Source: Bipolaris cookei (lineage: Eukaryota; Ascomycota; Dothideomycetes; Pleosporales; Pleosporaceae). Taken from it: a stretch of DNA of 64,000 bases. The notes beneath the pieces were generated by a model. The model ran no database searches. It was not told where the DNA came from and was given only the letters and a program-made list of their open reading frames with translations. Position numbers and translations under genes: made by a program. Every line of letters begins with the position of its first letter. Position 1 is the first letter of the stretch. Location: the NCBI GenBank assembly GCA_002286855.1, contig NRSV01000052.1, forward strand, positions 156,346-220,345. The letters run 5' to 3'. Shown here in pieces: positions 21,649-32,637 of this stretch.

Positions 21649-23271
21649 ATGCCACCATTGCGCCAGCTTCCATTCGCGCTGCAGGCTGTAAGGCAGGCAA
21701 AAATAAACACCCGGATATGGATCCAACACGGGCGTCTCGTTGTAAGGAGCTGCTCGTGCTCTGCGCGGCAGCAATTGCAGCACACGATAACCGTCTCATC
21801 TGAAGACCCTGAAAGTGCGCGACTCAACGCAACAATCACTACCCCTCCTACCCCTCCTACAGACCACCGGACGCTCGCGCAAACGCATAACCTCTTCATA
21901 ACTTCGCCATATAGTCCTGGCTCGCCGCTCATCCTTCCCAATGGCGCCTATGTCTTTCAGAAGCTGCAGTCCTTCCTACGCGCGCAATACCCCCAGTTTG
22001 GCTTCCAAGAAGTCATCACGCCCATAATATACAAGAAGTCGCTTTGGGAAAAGTCTGGTCATTGGGAAAACTATGCCGAAGACATGTTTAGCGTCCAAGG
22101 GAGGGGAACGACTGTTCAAATACCGGAAACTGATGATGGAGAGGATGGCGAATTCGGACTGAAGCCAATGAACTGTCCAGGCCATTGCTTGCTGTTCAAA
22201 GACGAGATCAAGAGCTACCGCGATCTACCAGTCAGACTTGCTGATTTCAGTGCATTGCATCGGAACGAAATCTCAGGCGCATTGACGGGCTTGACGAGGG
22301 TCCGGCGATTCCACCAGGATGACGCGCACATCTTCTGTCGTCCTGATCAGATCCTGGCAGAAATTGAGCAAACGCTCAATTTTGTAGGCATGGTATACAA
22401 CACGTTTGGACTGGGACCATACAAGTTGCTTCTATCCACTAGACCAAAGGATAGCTTCATTGGTACTATTGAAGAATGGGACCGTGCAGAGGAGCAATTG
22501 ACAACTGCGCTAAACAACATCGGCACTGAATGGGCCATCAACGAAGGAGATGGAGCATTCTATGGCCCCAAGATCGATATTGTCCTGAAGGATTCAAACG
22601 GCAAAGAGCATCAAACGGCTACCATTCAGCTTGACTTTCAACTACCACAACGCTTCGATCTACAATATCAGGCATCCCCCGAAGAGTTGGAGGCACGCTC
22701 ACAAAGTTCTATGGATAAGCGTCTTGACACGGCATTTCGCCGTCCTGTGATCATCCACCGTGCTATTTACGGATCAATTGAGCGCTTCATGGCCCTGCTC
22801 ATTGAACACTATGCGGGAAAATATCCCTTTTGGCTTTCTCCTCGGCCAGCTATAGTACTATCATTGAATTCTAACCCCAAGGTTCTGGAACATGTCTCGC
22901 GCATCCAATCAGTGTTGTCGGGCTTGAAGTCACAAGACGCATCCGAAGCGTCACCATCACCAAAACCTCTACCTCTGTCAGCCATTCACCTGCCTGTTGA
23001 CATAGACATAAGTGATCGCCCCCTTGGCAAGAAGATTGCAGAAGCAAGGGGAAAGAAACACAATCACATCATCGTCGTTGGCGGCCGCGAAGCGGATAGT
23101 GACAGCATGAATCTGCAGATTGTAAACCAGCCTCACGAGGACACTACAATCGAAGTTTTGGAAAAGCATCTTGAGAGACAGCTCACAGACAAAGAACGTT
23201 TCAAGGGCGCAAATGTTCCCTTAAGTGCCGCTAGAAAGTACTTCGAGGAGCTCGCCAACTCTTTTCTATAA
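21649..23271 (+). CDS. MST1: Mitochondrial threonyl-tRNA synthetase
   Basis: Single exon, 540 residues from MPPLRQL; the frame upstream lacks an ATG. Charges mitochondrial tRNA-Thr. The first ~60 residues are Arg/Gln-rich with few acidic residues, as in a mitochondrial presequence. Class II catalytic domain: motif 1 region YPQFGFQEVITPIIYKKSLW, the zinc-site Cys in KPMNCPGHCLLFK, motif 2 LHRNEISGALTGLTRVRRFH, and motif 3 in IYGSIERFMALLIEHY. The anticodon-binding domain follows (GRLxKKIAEA-like region and HNHIIVVGGREADS). The N-terminal TGS and editing domains of cytosolic ThrRS are absent, as in yeast Mst1. The stop at 23269-23271 fits the family length. Confidence 0.93.
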   Translation: MPPLRQLPFALQAVRQAKINTRIWIQHGRLVVRSCSCSARQQLQHTITVSSEDPESARLNATITTPPTPPTDHRTLAQTHNLFITSPYSPGSPLILPNGAYVFQKLQSFLRAQYPQFGFQEVITPIIYKKSLWEKSGHWENYAEDMFSVQGRGTTVQIPETDDGEDGEFGLKPMNCPGHCLLFKDEIKSYRDLPVRLADFSALHRNEISGALTGLTRVRRFHQDDAHIFCRPDQILAEIEQTLNFVGMVYNTFGLGPYKLLLSTRPKDSFIGTIEEWDRAEEQLTTALNNIGTEWAINEGDGAFYGPKIDIVLKDSNGKEHQTATIQLDFQLPQRFDLQYQASPEELEARSQSSMDKRLDTAFRRPVIIHRAIYGSIERFMALLIEHYAGKYPFWLSPRPAIVLSLNSNPKVLEHVSRIQSVLSGLKSQDASEASPSPKPLPLSAIHLPVDIDISDRPLGKKIAEARGKKHNHIIVVGGREADSDSMNLQIVNQPHEDTTIEVLEKHLERQLTDKERFKGANVPLSAARKYFEELANSFL

Positions 23272-23871
23272 TTCAATCTCTTCCAATTATAGCGTTCACC
23301 ACAACCATGCAGGAGTGGTTCATCAGTCATTCAAGATTTTAGGATACCTTTAGAGGAAAAAAAGATTACATTGTATTTGAAGCTCTAGCTCCAGGGGCGC
23401 ACTGGAGCTACGAGACAAACCCGTTTGAAACTTCATCCGTGCATATCGTGTTTCTCTCCTCTCAACCATTTTGCCCTAATAAACCAATCTCTACTCAATG
23501 GAAGTCCTGATCATCAAACCCGAATTCAGGATCAAGATTTCCACTGTGTGATGCAACCAGACGCTCTGCAGTGAGGTACACTGACTTCCTGGCGTATCAG
23601 TATTGTTGGTTGCTGTACCTTCTTCTCTTAACGCACTCGATACATTCAATGAGCAAATGCTCGCTATGATGTATTCAACTCTCATCATGGTATGCATCTC
23701 ACAACTGCGGAACGTGCTTGACAAAAAAGAGTTACAGATCAACACTCCACAGCCGGCAACAAGCCACGAAAAGTTCGATATCTGACAACGACTTCATTTT
23801 GTGCCCTTATGTCTTGCAGTACCCTATCAAATGAGTTAGGGTGAGGTTTGGACCGTCTTGTATGATAGTAT
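23272..23871. other. Convergent 3' region
   Basis: 600 bp between two convergent genes. Small open frames at 23491-23745 and 23603-23785 overlap on opposite strands and show nothing recognisable. Confidence 0.45.
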
Positions 23872-25205
23872 TCAAGGAACATTGGGGTGTGTGCTTTTGA
23901 CGATCGCAGAGGCAAGAGGCGATAAATGCCCAGTTGTGCGTATATTGCTTTTGACATGTTTATTCCTAGGATCTAGACAAGGGCCCTTAGAGATTTCACT
24001 GTTCGAGGGAGACGCTGGGCTACCCCACGTATCCAGTGTAGGGCGAGGAAGTCTATGCGATGCGGGCTCTCTTTCGACCGAGCGCATCGTCAAATACTGC
24101 GTCACGAGCATACAGATGGCCACTAGGACAGCATTTAGTACAGAAAGAGAAATAAGGTGCAAGTACCAACCATCGGCCGAACACAACAACATGCAAACAT
24201 GACCTTGTCTTGCAAAATCTTGGCTGGCCATGAGGATGTTGAAGGAAATAGAGCTGATGAGCATGACGAACGCGCCGATGACGTTCCGTACCAACATTAC
24301 TTGCAAACTGCTTAGAGAGGAGCCCCATGCTATTTTGCGTACGCTTCTTGTCCATAGTCCTATTCCTTCGGTGGTATTGACCGTGCTTCGTATTCGAGGT
24401 ATTTGCAAAGCCACAGCTGGGCGAAGTTGCCATATAAAGATCATCGTCAGAGCTAGGTTGGTAGTGACATCAAGTATCACGATGAGATAGGCAGTTGGCG
24501 GACGAAATCCGATTCTACATTCACGGTTGCCACCTGGAAACTCAATTATTCGGTTAGCAAATTGTGAACCCGTTGCTGCAACAAAACCGCTAATCATCAG
24601 AGTTCCTCCAATGACGTATATTGGATCACGCCAACGATCGATGAACGGAGCTCGAACAATGTGAATACGCTCGAGTAAAAAAAGACACCTGAAAGCATAA
24701 GCACGTTGTCATTTGAATAGGGTTGCGGTAGACTAACAGAGCGACTTTCGTCCCCCCAAACCCAATGACGCAGATTATAAGAGCAGTTTGGCATTCCTCA
24801 TGTCCGTGCAAGCCGGGCCCCGTGACCACTACTAAAGCCGCAGCAACTATGAGAACCGTACAAAAGAAACCTTGCACGAATACAAGAACGTCTGAGACTC
24901 TGCTCTTGGACTTTTGACCAGCCATACGGCCTGCTCGATAACCTGCGCACAGTGAGCAAGGATCAAAACGAACAGCGATTATAGCAGTTCACGACTAGGC
25001 ATGAGCTGTACTTACCTTGGACGAATGTGAGGAGAAACGCAAATAAAATACATGCTACCGCTACGGAAACACGCACAAGTGATCTCTCATCATTCTCAGA
25101 CTTGTCCTTGGCTATATTGCGAACAGCTAATGGCAATGCAACTGCCGGCTGCATTGACATCACAAGGGCCAGAAATGATAAGAGTTGCATGTCTGCTGTT
25201 GGCAT
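23872..25205 (-). CDS. Polytopic membrane protein of unknown function
   Basis: Three exons, 25205-25016, 24942-24738 and 24688-23872 (introns of 73 and 49 nt), join in frame to 403 residues. I count seven to eight hydrophobic helices: an N-terminal one, VSVAVACILFAFLLTFV, VLVFVQGFFCTVLIVAAAL, ALIICVIGFGGTKVAL, a helix around YVIGGTLMISGFVAATG, AYLIVILDVTTNLALTMIF, a helix around GAFVMLISSISFNIL, and LISLSVLNAVLVAICML. The ~90-residue Pro/Ser-rich tail is hydrophilic. The layout is reminiscent of the fungal 7-TM 'rhodopsin-like' integral membrane family, but I see no diagnostic motif. The second intron uses GTTAGT and could be wrong by a few bases. Function not assigned. Confidence 0.65.
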
Positions 25206-26682
25206 GACTTGGTTGTTGTTATTATAGAGAGATCAGGAAGCCATTTTTGTCTGCATGAGTCGCATATAAGTGAAGTTTGCCCCTTGGTTGAAAAGCATCG
25301 ATCCGTGTTAATATATGTACTTAGATGCAGGTGTTGAAGTCTTGGTACGTGACAGGCCTATCCTGGCTGCAACCTTGTGGGCTTCAACGAACCATGAAAG
25401 CATCCCTCGGGCGACTCCAAAGTGTACTCAGCAACCCTGGTGCGAACGCCATGCATGCGATGAGAAGCGGTCAGTGCACTTCAAATACCTACCGAGCAGA
25501 CAGTTTGAGACTTCAACGTTGTAATTGTTGGTAAGAGTTGTGACCGCTGCTGTGTTCAATATTACTTAGTAGTTCGTTTTCCTGTCCTTTTTCTCACCTC
25601 GGAGCCCTCACAATAAGCCCTAAGACGCAGTAGCGCAGTCCTGAGCATAAAATATTTGGATCCGCACGTACACAGTCACCGTTAGTATTCAAAGGGTCCA
25701 GAGACCACCAGGGTGTTTAGTGGGAGGGAAGGTCGGGCTAGGATCACCCACGTTTCTGAGGTTGTCAAAGGAAACTTTGGCGACACTTCCACCCCCCTTA
25801 GAAATGCGACTGGGTAGTAGCTAACACCTGCACGTGAATACACTTGAATACCGTTACCCCACCAACATTTTCCCTGAACTCTTCTCCCAATCATAGTTCC
25901 TCTACAGCGACCTTTTTGGGGATTCACACACGTTGCTCTCCACAATCAAACTGCATTTGCTGATCTACTCTTCGCTGGGCATCTATTTTGATGCACTTCC
26001 TCCAGGCCGACATGGCACTTCAAGACTTCAAATTCGCCCCCTATACTGCATACACCATGAAGTGAGGCAGTTGGTATCTTGCAAGTGCCCATGGCATGCA
26101 TGTCATCTTTTCCCCACTTACACATTTCGACCCTGCATACTGACGATGCTTCTACAGCTGATTCGCTGCTTCCACAACTATCCTTGGCGGTGTGATACTT
26201 TGACGACGAAGGAGGGTTTAAGATTGTCATTTCTCCTACCTAAATCGCTGTTTTTTTCTTTGGAGCACTGTTTTTGCCCCTCGTCTTCCACAATAGGGAT
26301 AGCATTTGGAGGAAAAAAAAAGGACTCGGGGAGGACACGACCACTTCTGCCCTTGACCCAACACTCCACACATCAGAAAATTATGATATCGGCGAGAAAT
26401 GGCCAACTGTGTTAGAGAACTTGCATACGCGAAGCAGAATGGGTCAGGTACATGCATCAACTTCTTATCTACATACGAATGTGTCTCAACACGGGAGTGG
26501 AATATTGATGTAGAAAAAAAGTGACTCTCTACGTTACCCGTAGCTCAAGAAACCAGACCCTCTCGCATATTCTTGCCTTCAGCAAACACAGCCTCCTATA
26601 TCTTCTCAGCTAGAAAGGACAGATATACCCTCAAGCCTACCACCATTAGATCTTCCGTCCGCTCCACCCGCAAAAAGAAAGA

Positions 26683-26955
26683 CTAGTAGCTCCAAACCAG
26701 CCTATCCCAACCTGTCTCAGTAATCCCAACCCTGCCCTTCACAAACTCTATCTCTCCCTCCGCCACCAAGTGGTCTGCACACATGTTTCCTGCTACCTGA
26801 ATTGGCTGCGGTACCGCATGCAGCTTATCCAAGCCCTGCCTCGTGGGCCAAAATTTCGTCCCATTTGTTCCTGACCAGGGACACCCCCATGTCCCCAGAC
26901 ATGTTTCTTGTTGCTTTCCAGGGCGTACTATACCAGATTCCTTCGTTAATTGCAT
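26683..26955 (-). CDS. Small hypothetical protein, doubtful
   Basis: 90-codon frame with ATG and stop, reading through GTKFWPTRQGLDKLHAVPQP and ending in GITETGWDRLVWSY. It is not low-complexity and has a protein-like mix of residues, unlike nearby chance frames. No signal peptide, membrane helix or known domain. It could be the last exon of a longer gene; I found no clear upstream exon. It could also be non-coding. Confidence 0.3.
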   Translation of the reverse strand: MQLTKESGIVRPGKQQETCLGTWGCPWSGTNGTKFWPTRQGLDKLHAVPQPIQVAGNMCADHLVAEGEIEFVKGRVGITETGWDRLVWSY

Positions 26956-27005
26956 GCTACTACTACTATGTGCTTACTACGCACCGACCCGGTCAGCAAG
27001 GGTGA

Positions 27006-27035
27006 GGGGAGGGGGGGGTTGATGGGGAAGTGGGG
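27006..27035 (+). repeat. G-quadruplex-type G-tract
   Basis: Four runs of four or more G separated by 1-, 5- and 4-base spacers. Sequence matches the usual G4 pattern; formation is not shown. Confidence 0.5.
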
Positions 27036-27967
27036 CTATGCTACAGACCTCGAACTATGTATGTGTGTATGACGACGCGCAGTTTGTTGGACGCAGATAC
27101 ATAGCGGCGTATAGTGGGGAGTTTGGGTAGCTATGGTGCTCGCTGTGCACGCAGGCTGCGTGGTGCTGTCGTCCAGAGAAATGTATGGGGCTCACTTTTT
27201 CTTTCTCCGCTGGAAAGTGTCGAGGTGCATGTATTCAAGTAGAAAGAGAGTGGATATATCCATGCTAGATTGAGGTAAATAGCAACTCCATTGCGACTAC
27301 CTAACGTTCAGATCTTGGCAGTTGATGGTGTTGTTGGGCGTATCTACTTCGCTCATTCTCTCAACACCCAAGTCAAGACGGGCCGATATACACCTCCTCT
27401 CACTACCTCACCTTGCAAGCGCAGCCGCGGGAGCCGACCCGTGCAGGTAATGTGCTCTCATTCATTCTATAACGCGGTCACCTGAGCTGCGGGATTTCCG
27501 GCAGTTGTTGTTGTCGTTCGATTCTTCGGACGAGTCTTCTACCAATGCAAGGATGGCATCCAATAGTTTGTGCGGCAGTGTCAACAAAACAATGCCACAT
27601 ATGCATTGAAGTAAAGTGACTAGCGAAACCGGCTTCCGCCTGGACACAGCTGGTGATTTACGGACACCCTTGTCGCCAAGACAATTACCGCGACTGCTAC
27701 TATATGCTGGGTTAGGCTATCCGAGTCTGACTAGGATATCATGAATGTCGCCTAAACCTGCTTGTCGCAGGCTGCCCGCTACGATATACCTTGTGGTCAG
27801 CATCATTTCTACCTACACTAACTTACAGCACTACTATACAACCACGAGGGGCAGCTTAATTGAAGACAGTATATATGCACATGTATACAGACAGGTAACC
27901 GCGGACCACTTCCAATAAAATAGCATGCTTAGCTACGCAAGACCATTACAATCCTTAAGAAATCCAC

Positions 27968-30900
27968 CTATAATCGAAATCTTAGCAATAACACTCCCCC
28001 AGCTGTGTATCCAAATCCAATAGTGTTTCCGTGAATAGCAAAAACGCTAGAGCGATACTCAGAAAGGAGCCAGAGAACTCTCTTCCCATTCCAGCAAACC
28101 CATTCTTCCCCGCTGAGCGACACTGACATAGATGCTGTAGGAAGGGCGCCGTCGCTAGGAGGTTCTCTAGTAAGTAGCACTCCTTCATCACTCCAGAGAC
28201 AGTCTCCAGCGTCGTTGAACCAAAGCCTTTCTACAGCGGAGTCAGTCTTGAGCGTCTGCAGCGCCTTGCCTGACTCGACTTCCCATAGCTTGACCGTATA
28301 GTCGTAGGATGCCGACGCCAGGGTCTTGCCGTCTAGCGAGAAGGCCACGGCGGTAACCCCAGAAGAATGGCCCTTGAGCGTCTGCAACGCTTTCCCTGAC
28401 CCTGCATCCCACAGCTTGACCGTCTTGTCCCTGGATGTCGACACCAGCGTCTTGCCATCTGGCGAGAAGGCCACGGTTATGACCCAAGAAGAATGGCCCT
28501 TGAGTGTCCGCAGCGCTTTCCTTGACCCTGCGCCCCACAGCTTGACCGTCTTGTCTATAGATGCCGAGGCCAGAATCTGGCCGTCTGGCGAGAAGGCTAC
28601 AGCGCTGATCCAACCAGAATGGCCCTTGAGCGTCTGCACCGCCTTGCCTGACCCTGAATCCCACAGCCTGACCGTCTTGTCCATAGATACCGAGGCCAGA
28701 ATCTTGCCATCTGGCGAAAACACCATGGCATTGATCTCTAAAGAATGGTCCTTGAGCGTCCGCAGCGCTTTCTCTGAACCTAAGTCCCACAGCTTGACCG
28801 TATTGTCATTAGATGCCGACGCCAGCATCCTGCTATCTGGCGAGAAGGCTACAGCGTTAACCCAATGAGAATGGTCATTGAGTGTCTGCAGCGCTTTCCC
28901 TGACCCTGCATCCCACAGCTTGATAGTCTTGTCCCCAGATGCCGACGCTAGGGTCTTGCCATCTGGCGAGAAGGCTACAGCGCTGACCCAAAAAGAATGA
29001 CCCTTCAGGGTTTGTGGCGCCCTCCCTAACCCCGCGTCCCACAGCTTGACCGTCTTGTCATAGGATGCCGACGCTAGGGTCTTACCGTCTAGCGAGAAGG
29101 CCACGGCGGTAACCCCAGAAGAATGGCCCTTGAGCGTCCGCAGCGCCCTGCCTGACCTCGCGTCCCACAGCTTGATCGTCTTGTCATCAGATGCTGACGC
29201 CAAGATCTTGCCGTCTGGCGAGAAGGCCACGGTGTTAACCCCAGAAGAATGGCTCTTGAGCGTCTGCAACGCTTTCCCTGACCCTGCATCCCACAGCTTT
29301 ACCGTCTTGTCCCTGGATGTCGACATCAGCGTCTTGCCATCTGGAGAGAAGGCCACGGCGTTGACCTCACTAGGGTGGCCGTTGAGCGTCTGCAGCGCCT
29401 TGCCTGACCCCACGTCCCACAGCTTGACCGTCTCGTCCCTAGATGCCGACGCCACCATCTTGCCGTCTGGTGAGAAGGCCACGGCGGTAACCTCAGAAGA
29501 ATGGCCGTTGAGTGTCCGCAGCGCTTTCCCTGACCCTGCATCCCACAGCTTGACCGTCTTGTCTATAGATACCGAGGCCAGAATCTTGCCGTCTGGCGAG
29601 AAAGTCACAGCGCCGACCCAATCAGAATGGCCCTTGAGCGTCTGTAAACAAGCACTCCAGTTCCCCGACACCTCAGGCATGTATGAAAGCCAACCTGGGG
29701 CTTCTTTTAAGAAAATCTGTCTAATTGTACTTGACTTTGGACTAAACACCAGACCAGCGTAATACACTTGTAGTGGTGCCTCTTCAAGGACCGGTCGAAA
29801 AGCCAGAACAAAGCGTGTCGCGTCGTGAACTATAGCTCCTAGATTATAGTAAGTCGTGCCTTGAGGTGCGACTGCAGTGTTGTTAGTCTCTAGGTTTAGG
29901 CTAGACAGTAAGGCCGATTTGATCTTGTCCTGGAGCTTAGATCGTGTTTGATAGCGTTGTTTTCGGTTATTCTGGTAGGTTAGCTATAGTTTTCGTATAC
30001 AAGAAAAATACTCTCTTACTGAAAACATTAAATCTAGTGCATAGACCATGTCGACCGCGTCAGACACACGCCTAAGCAACGCTAACGACTCAAGCCAGTG
30101 TAGAAAATGTTTACAGAAGAACGCCTCGATATTGCAATAGCCACCTGTGTTGATGTCGCTTTTTCTGTAATGGTACACCCAGAACTGGCATGCGTACTGG
30201 ACATAAGCTGGAATGTGTTTGTCCACTTTGGTTCGGCTTAAGTCCGCTATTCGAGCCCCTGGGTCTTTAAGGCTGCACATGTCGCGCCGTAAGTGTTCTA
30301 ACATGGCCTGGAGACAGTGCTCGTATAACTCGCGATGGACTGTTTGTTCTTCGATATGAAAATGAGCGTCTAAGCACCGACGTGGATCGAGAAGAAAGTC
30401 GCGGAACGACGGGTGAAGCAGCCGGACAGCGTTCGAGTCGGCTTCTGGCACACCGAGGACTGAATGCAAGTTGCCTAACGTCCTCCTAAGCGTCGCAACG
30501 TCTTTCCTAAGCAGCGACGCAAGACTAGCTACGGACAACGGATCCTGCATTGTCACAATAGGTCCGACGATCTGGCAGAACTGCTCGTGCAGCATCTTCC
30601 TTTCTTCTTCATGATATTCTCCCCGTATAGAACTAGTTAGGACTGTAGTGTAGATCTCATTAAGCTTGCGCTCTGGAAGAAGCGTATCGTTGCCGCCTTG
30701 ACTGAGAAGTGAAGTTAGTCGTGATTCTGTAAGCCGACTATCCTCTTCGATAAAGCGACAGGCTGTTGCGGCCCAGATGAAGAGGCCACCCGAGTTCTCC
30801 GCAAGGCGTGCGATAGCGTCTTCTCCTGGCCACCTAGCCTCTAGTCGATACTTCTGTCGGACTAGTTTAAGCTGGTGTCTTAAGAACACTGCAATGTCGT

Positions 30901-31738
30901 GCTCGATTACCGCGGGCTCGATGTCGTGAAGCACAAAGTCGCGGTGCTCCTCTTGCCGCACCTGCGTGAACCCGTACTGGATAGGAACCTCTGGCCTGCT
31001 GGTCAGAAGCACCCGCAGCTGGGTGCTCCGCAACGAATGCACTTCTGCGAGACGCTGCAGGATAATCTGGACATCGTACCGGTCTTCGCACTCATCCAGC
31101 GCGTCGACAACTAGAATGTACCTCGACTGGCCGTCTTTGTTCTCCAGACGCGATAAGGGACCTAGCACAAGCTCGCGCCACTGATCGTCAAGAGACTGGC
31201 TTGCGATATCGCTATGCTTCGATATGACGTCGCAGATCTCGCGCTTCAGCCCTGGTATACTGCTTGTGAGCTGGACAACAATGCTCGTGATGAACTTGCC
31301 TGCGTGGCTGATGTCTCGACTATCCCGCGAGAAAAAGAAGCTCGCAGCGAGTCGGCCCTTCGCGTGGTATTGCGCTGCCACTGTGTGCGCTATAGTAGAC
31401 TTGCCGGTGCCAGCGAGGCCACTCAGCCAGAAGATGCTGGGTGAGTTGTCGCCATCTACCCAGTCGTGTATGTCGCGGAGGAGGCTGACGCGAGTGTCGG
31501 GCAGGCAAGTCACGTTGTGCCGTCGTTGGAACGCGTTGAAGGGCGCGTCTTTGGCGATGGGGAGGGTACTGATAAGATCTATCTACTGGTCGGCTACTTA
31601 TTGCACTGCAGTCATCGCTTGCTGAGCGTGCTTACTCTCTTTGGTTCCAAGGTACACGTCTCCGTGGACGGTGCCTGCGATGATCTGCGAATGGTCGTTG
31701 GCGTACACACCGCTGATAAGCTGAGTAGTACCTGTCAT
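27968..31738 (-). CDS. NACHT-WD40 NLR-type protein (HET-E/STAND family)
   Basis: Signal-transducing NTPase of the family behind fungal heterokaryon incompatibility and proposed fungal innate immunity. My model has three exons, 31738-31636, 31578-30020 and 29971-27968; 1221 residues. Intron 1 is 57 nt (GTAAGC...GATAG). Intron 2 is 48 nt (GTAAGA, branch GCTAAC, CTACCAG) and removes an in-frame TAG at 29992-29990 that would otherwise split the gene. Residues 1-35 form a short Gly/Val/His-rich N-terminus. The usual linker and CLPDTR follow, then the NACHT domain with Walker A GLAGTGKST (88-96) and Walker B ILVVDALDECED (~189-200). A helical region reaches ~620. Eleven WD40 repeats span 666-1127, and a 94-residue tail follows. 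No HET or HeLo domain at the N-terminus. Specificity is unknown. Confidence 0.85.
28253..29638 (-). repeat. Eleven tandem WD40 repeats, 126 bp each, highly conserved
   Basis: Eleven consecutive 42-codon units follow the consensus LKGHSSxVxAVAFSPDGK, xLASASxDKTVKLWDAGSGKALxT. Units 5 and 11 share a 26-residue identical block, including the unusual FSLDG for FSPDG. Units 3 and 10 share STSRDKTVKLWDAGSGKALQ. The differences cluster at a few sites, chiefly the three residues after GHS and the residue before DKT. Such high internal conservation with a few variable positions is known from HET-E/HET-D-type proteins, where the repeats are reshuffled. Confidence 0.92.
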
Positions 31739-32637
31739 GAGCTCGCTATGGTCACATCAATCTTGCTTCTTGCTGGCTGTTGTCATTTATAGCGCATGCT
31801 ACCGTGTGCTTCGTTTAACAGCGCAAGAATTTCGAGATGGAAGCTCATGGCTGAAGTACCATAAAGCTCAGCTGAGGCTGAGCTTTGCGCGTTAACACGC
31901 TAATCATTGGTTGTGCCTCGCTATATCTGCTGTAGAATCAGCGGGTGTTGGCAGGATGGCTAGGCCGAGTTAGGCGACGCCAAGACTAGATCGTGACTCT
32001 GCCCAAAGCGAACCATTGACATTTCCCTTCATGTCTTACTTGTCATCCTTATAGACAGATGTTTAATGATGGCACCAGATCTGGCAGCTTCGTAGCGTGA
32101 CCTTGTTCGCGATATGATCCTCAATAACTCGCTAACAACTTGCCAAATGACTAATGTTGCAGGCTGGAGTGAGCGTTCTATTCGACACATCCGTTTGTTA
32201 CACGGGGTTTGAATGTATACTTCTCTGCCCGGGTCCTTGCTAGGGCCGGTGAGCTTTACGCTAGCGTTCCATGAATGTTGTCTGGCAATTCGTAGTGAAA
32301 AGAGTTATGGATGTAACCGGGGGTTTTGACCAACCACTAATTTATATTCGATAGAGACTAACAGGCAATAATCTTATCAAGTAAAGTAACTAGTAAGAAA
32401 GTAAAATTTGAGTTGATCACAACGAGAGTAACAATGAATGGATTTCATTATTACTCTCGCAAGCACCGCCAGAAATTGATGGACTTGAAGAGGGAGGGGA
32501 AGAAGACAATGGTACGAAGGCAGGGGTGTTAAGGGAAAGATCCCCATGTTTGCCCTGTATCTAAAGGCGACTCTCTATTTTTCATAGACCCTTATGGGAC
32601 CCAGGTAGCACTATAAATTGATTTATTTATTTATCTT
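31739..32637. other. AT-rich intergenic region upstream of the NLR-type gene
   Basis: Promoter side of the NLR-type gene, then AT-rich sequence with an inverted repeat (32423-32459, listed separately). No gene seen. Confidence 0.45.
32423..32459. repeat. Imperfect inverted repeat, 16-bp arms
   Basis: Arms CGAGAGTAACAATGAA and TTCATTATTACTCTCG are reverse complements with one mismatch around a 5-base loop. It may be part of a degraded mobile element end, since a transposase relic follows within 200 bp. Confidence 0.7.

Larger units (their letters stand above)
25206..27967. other. Gene-poor 2.8-kb stretch
   Basis: Between the membrane-protein gene and the NLR-type gene. Only one small frame (26683-26955, listed separately) looks possibly coding. 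A G-rich tract lies at 27006-27035. No tRNA recognised. Confidence 0.4.

Noticed and set aside
27505..27535. GTTCGATTC box resembling a tRNA T-loop
   Set aside because: Flanking bases do not form the T stem and no acceptor or anticodon arm is visible.
28253..29638. CRISPR-like regular repeats
   Set aside because: 126-bp units are coding WD40 repeats in a fungal gene, without spacers.
28326..29762. Long open frames on the plus strand opposite the WD40 repeats (28326-28868, 29130-29762)
   Set aside because: They mirror the repeat coding sequence with the same 42-codon period; a codon-bias shadow.
29984..31513. NACHT frame ended by a stop, read as a separate or broken gene
   Set aside because: A 48-nt intron with good donor, branch site and acceptor removes the stop and keeps frame with the WD40 half. 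The GTG at 31513 is not the start; a first exon with ATG at 31738 joins in frame.
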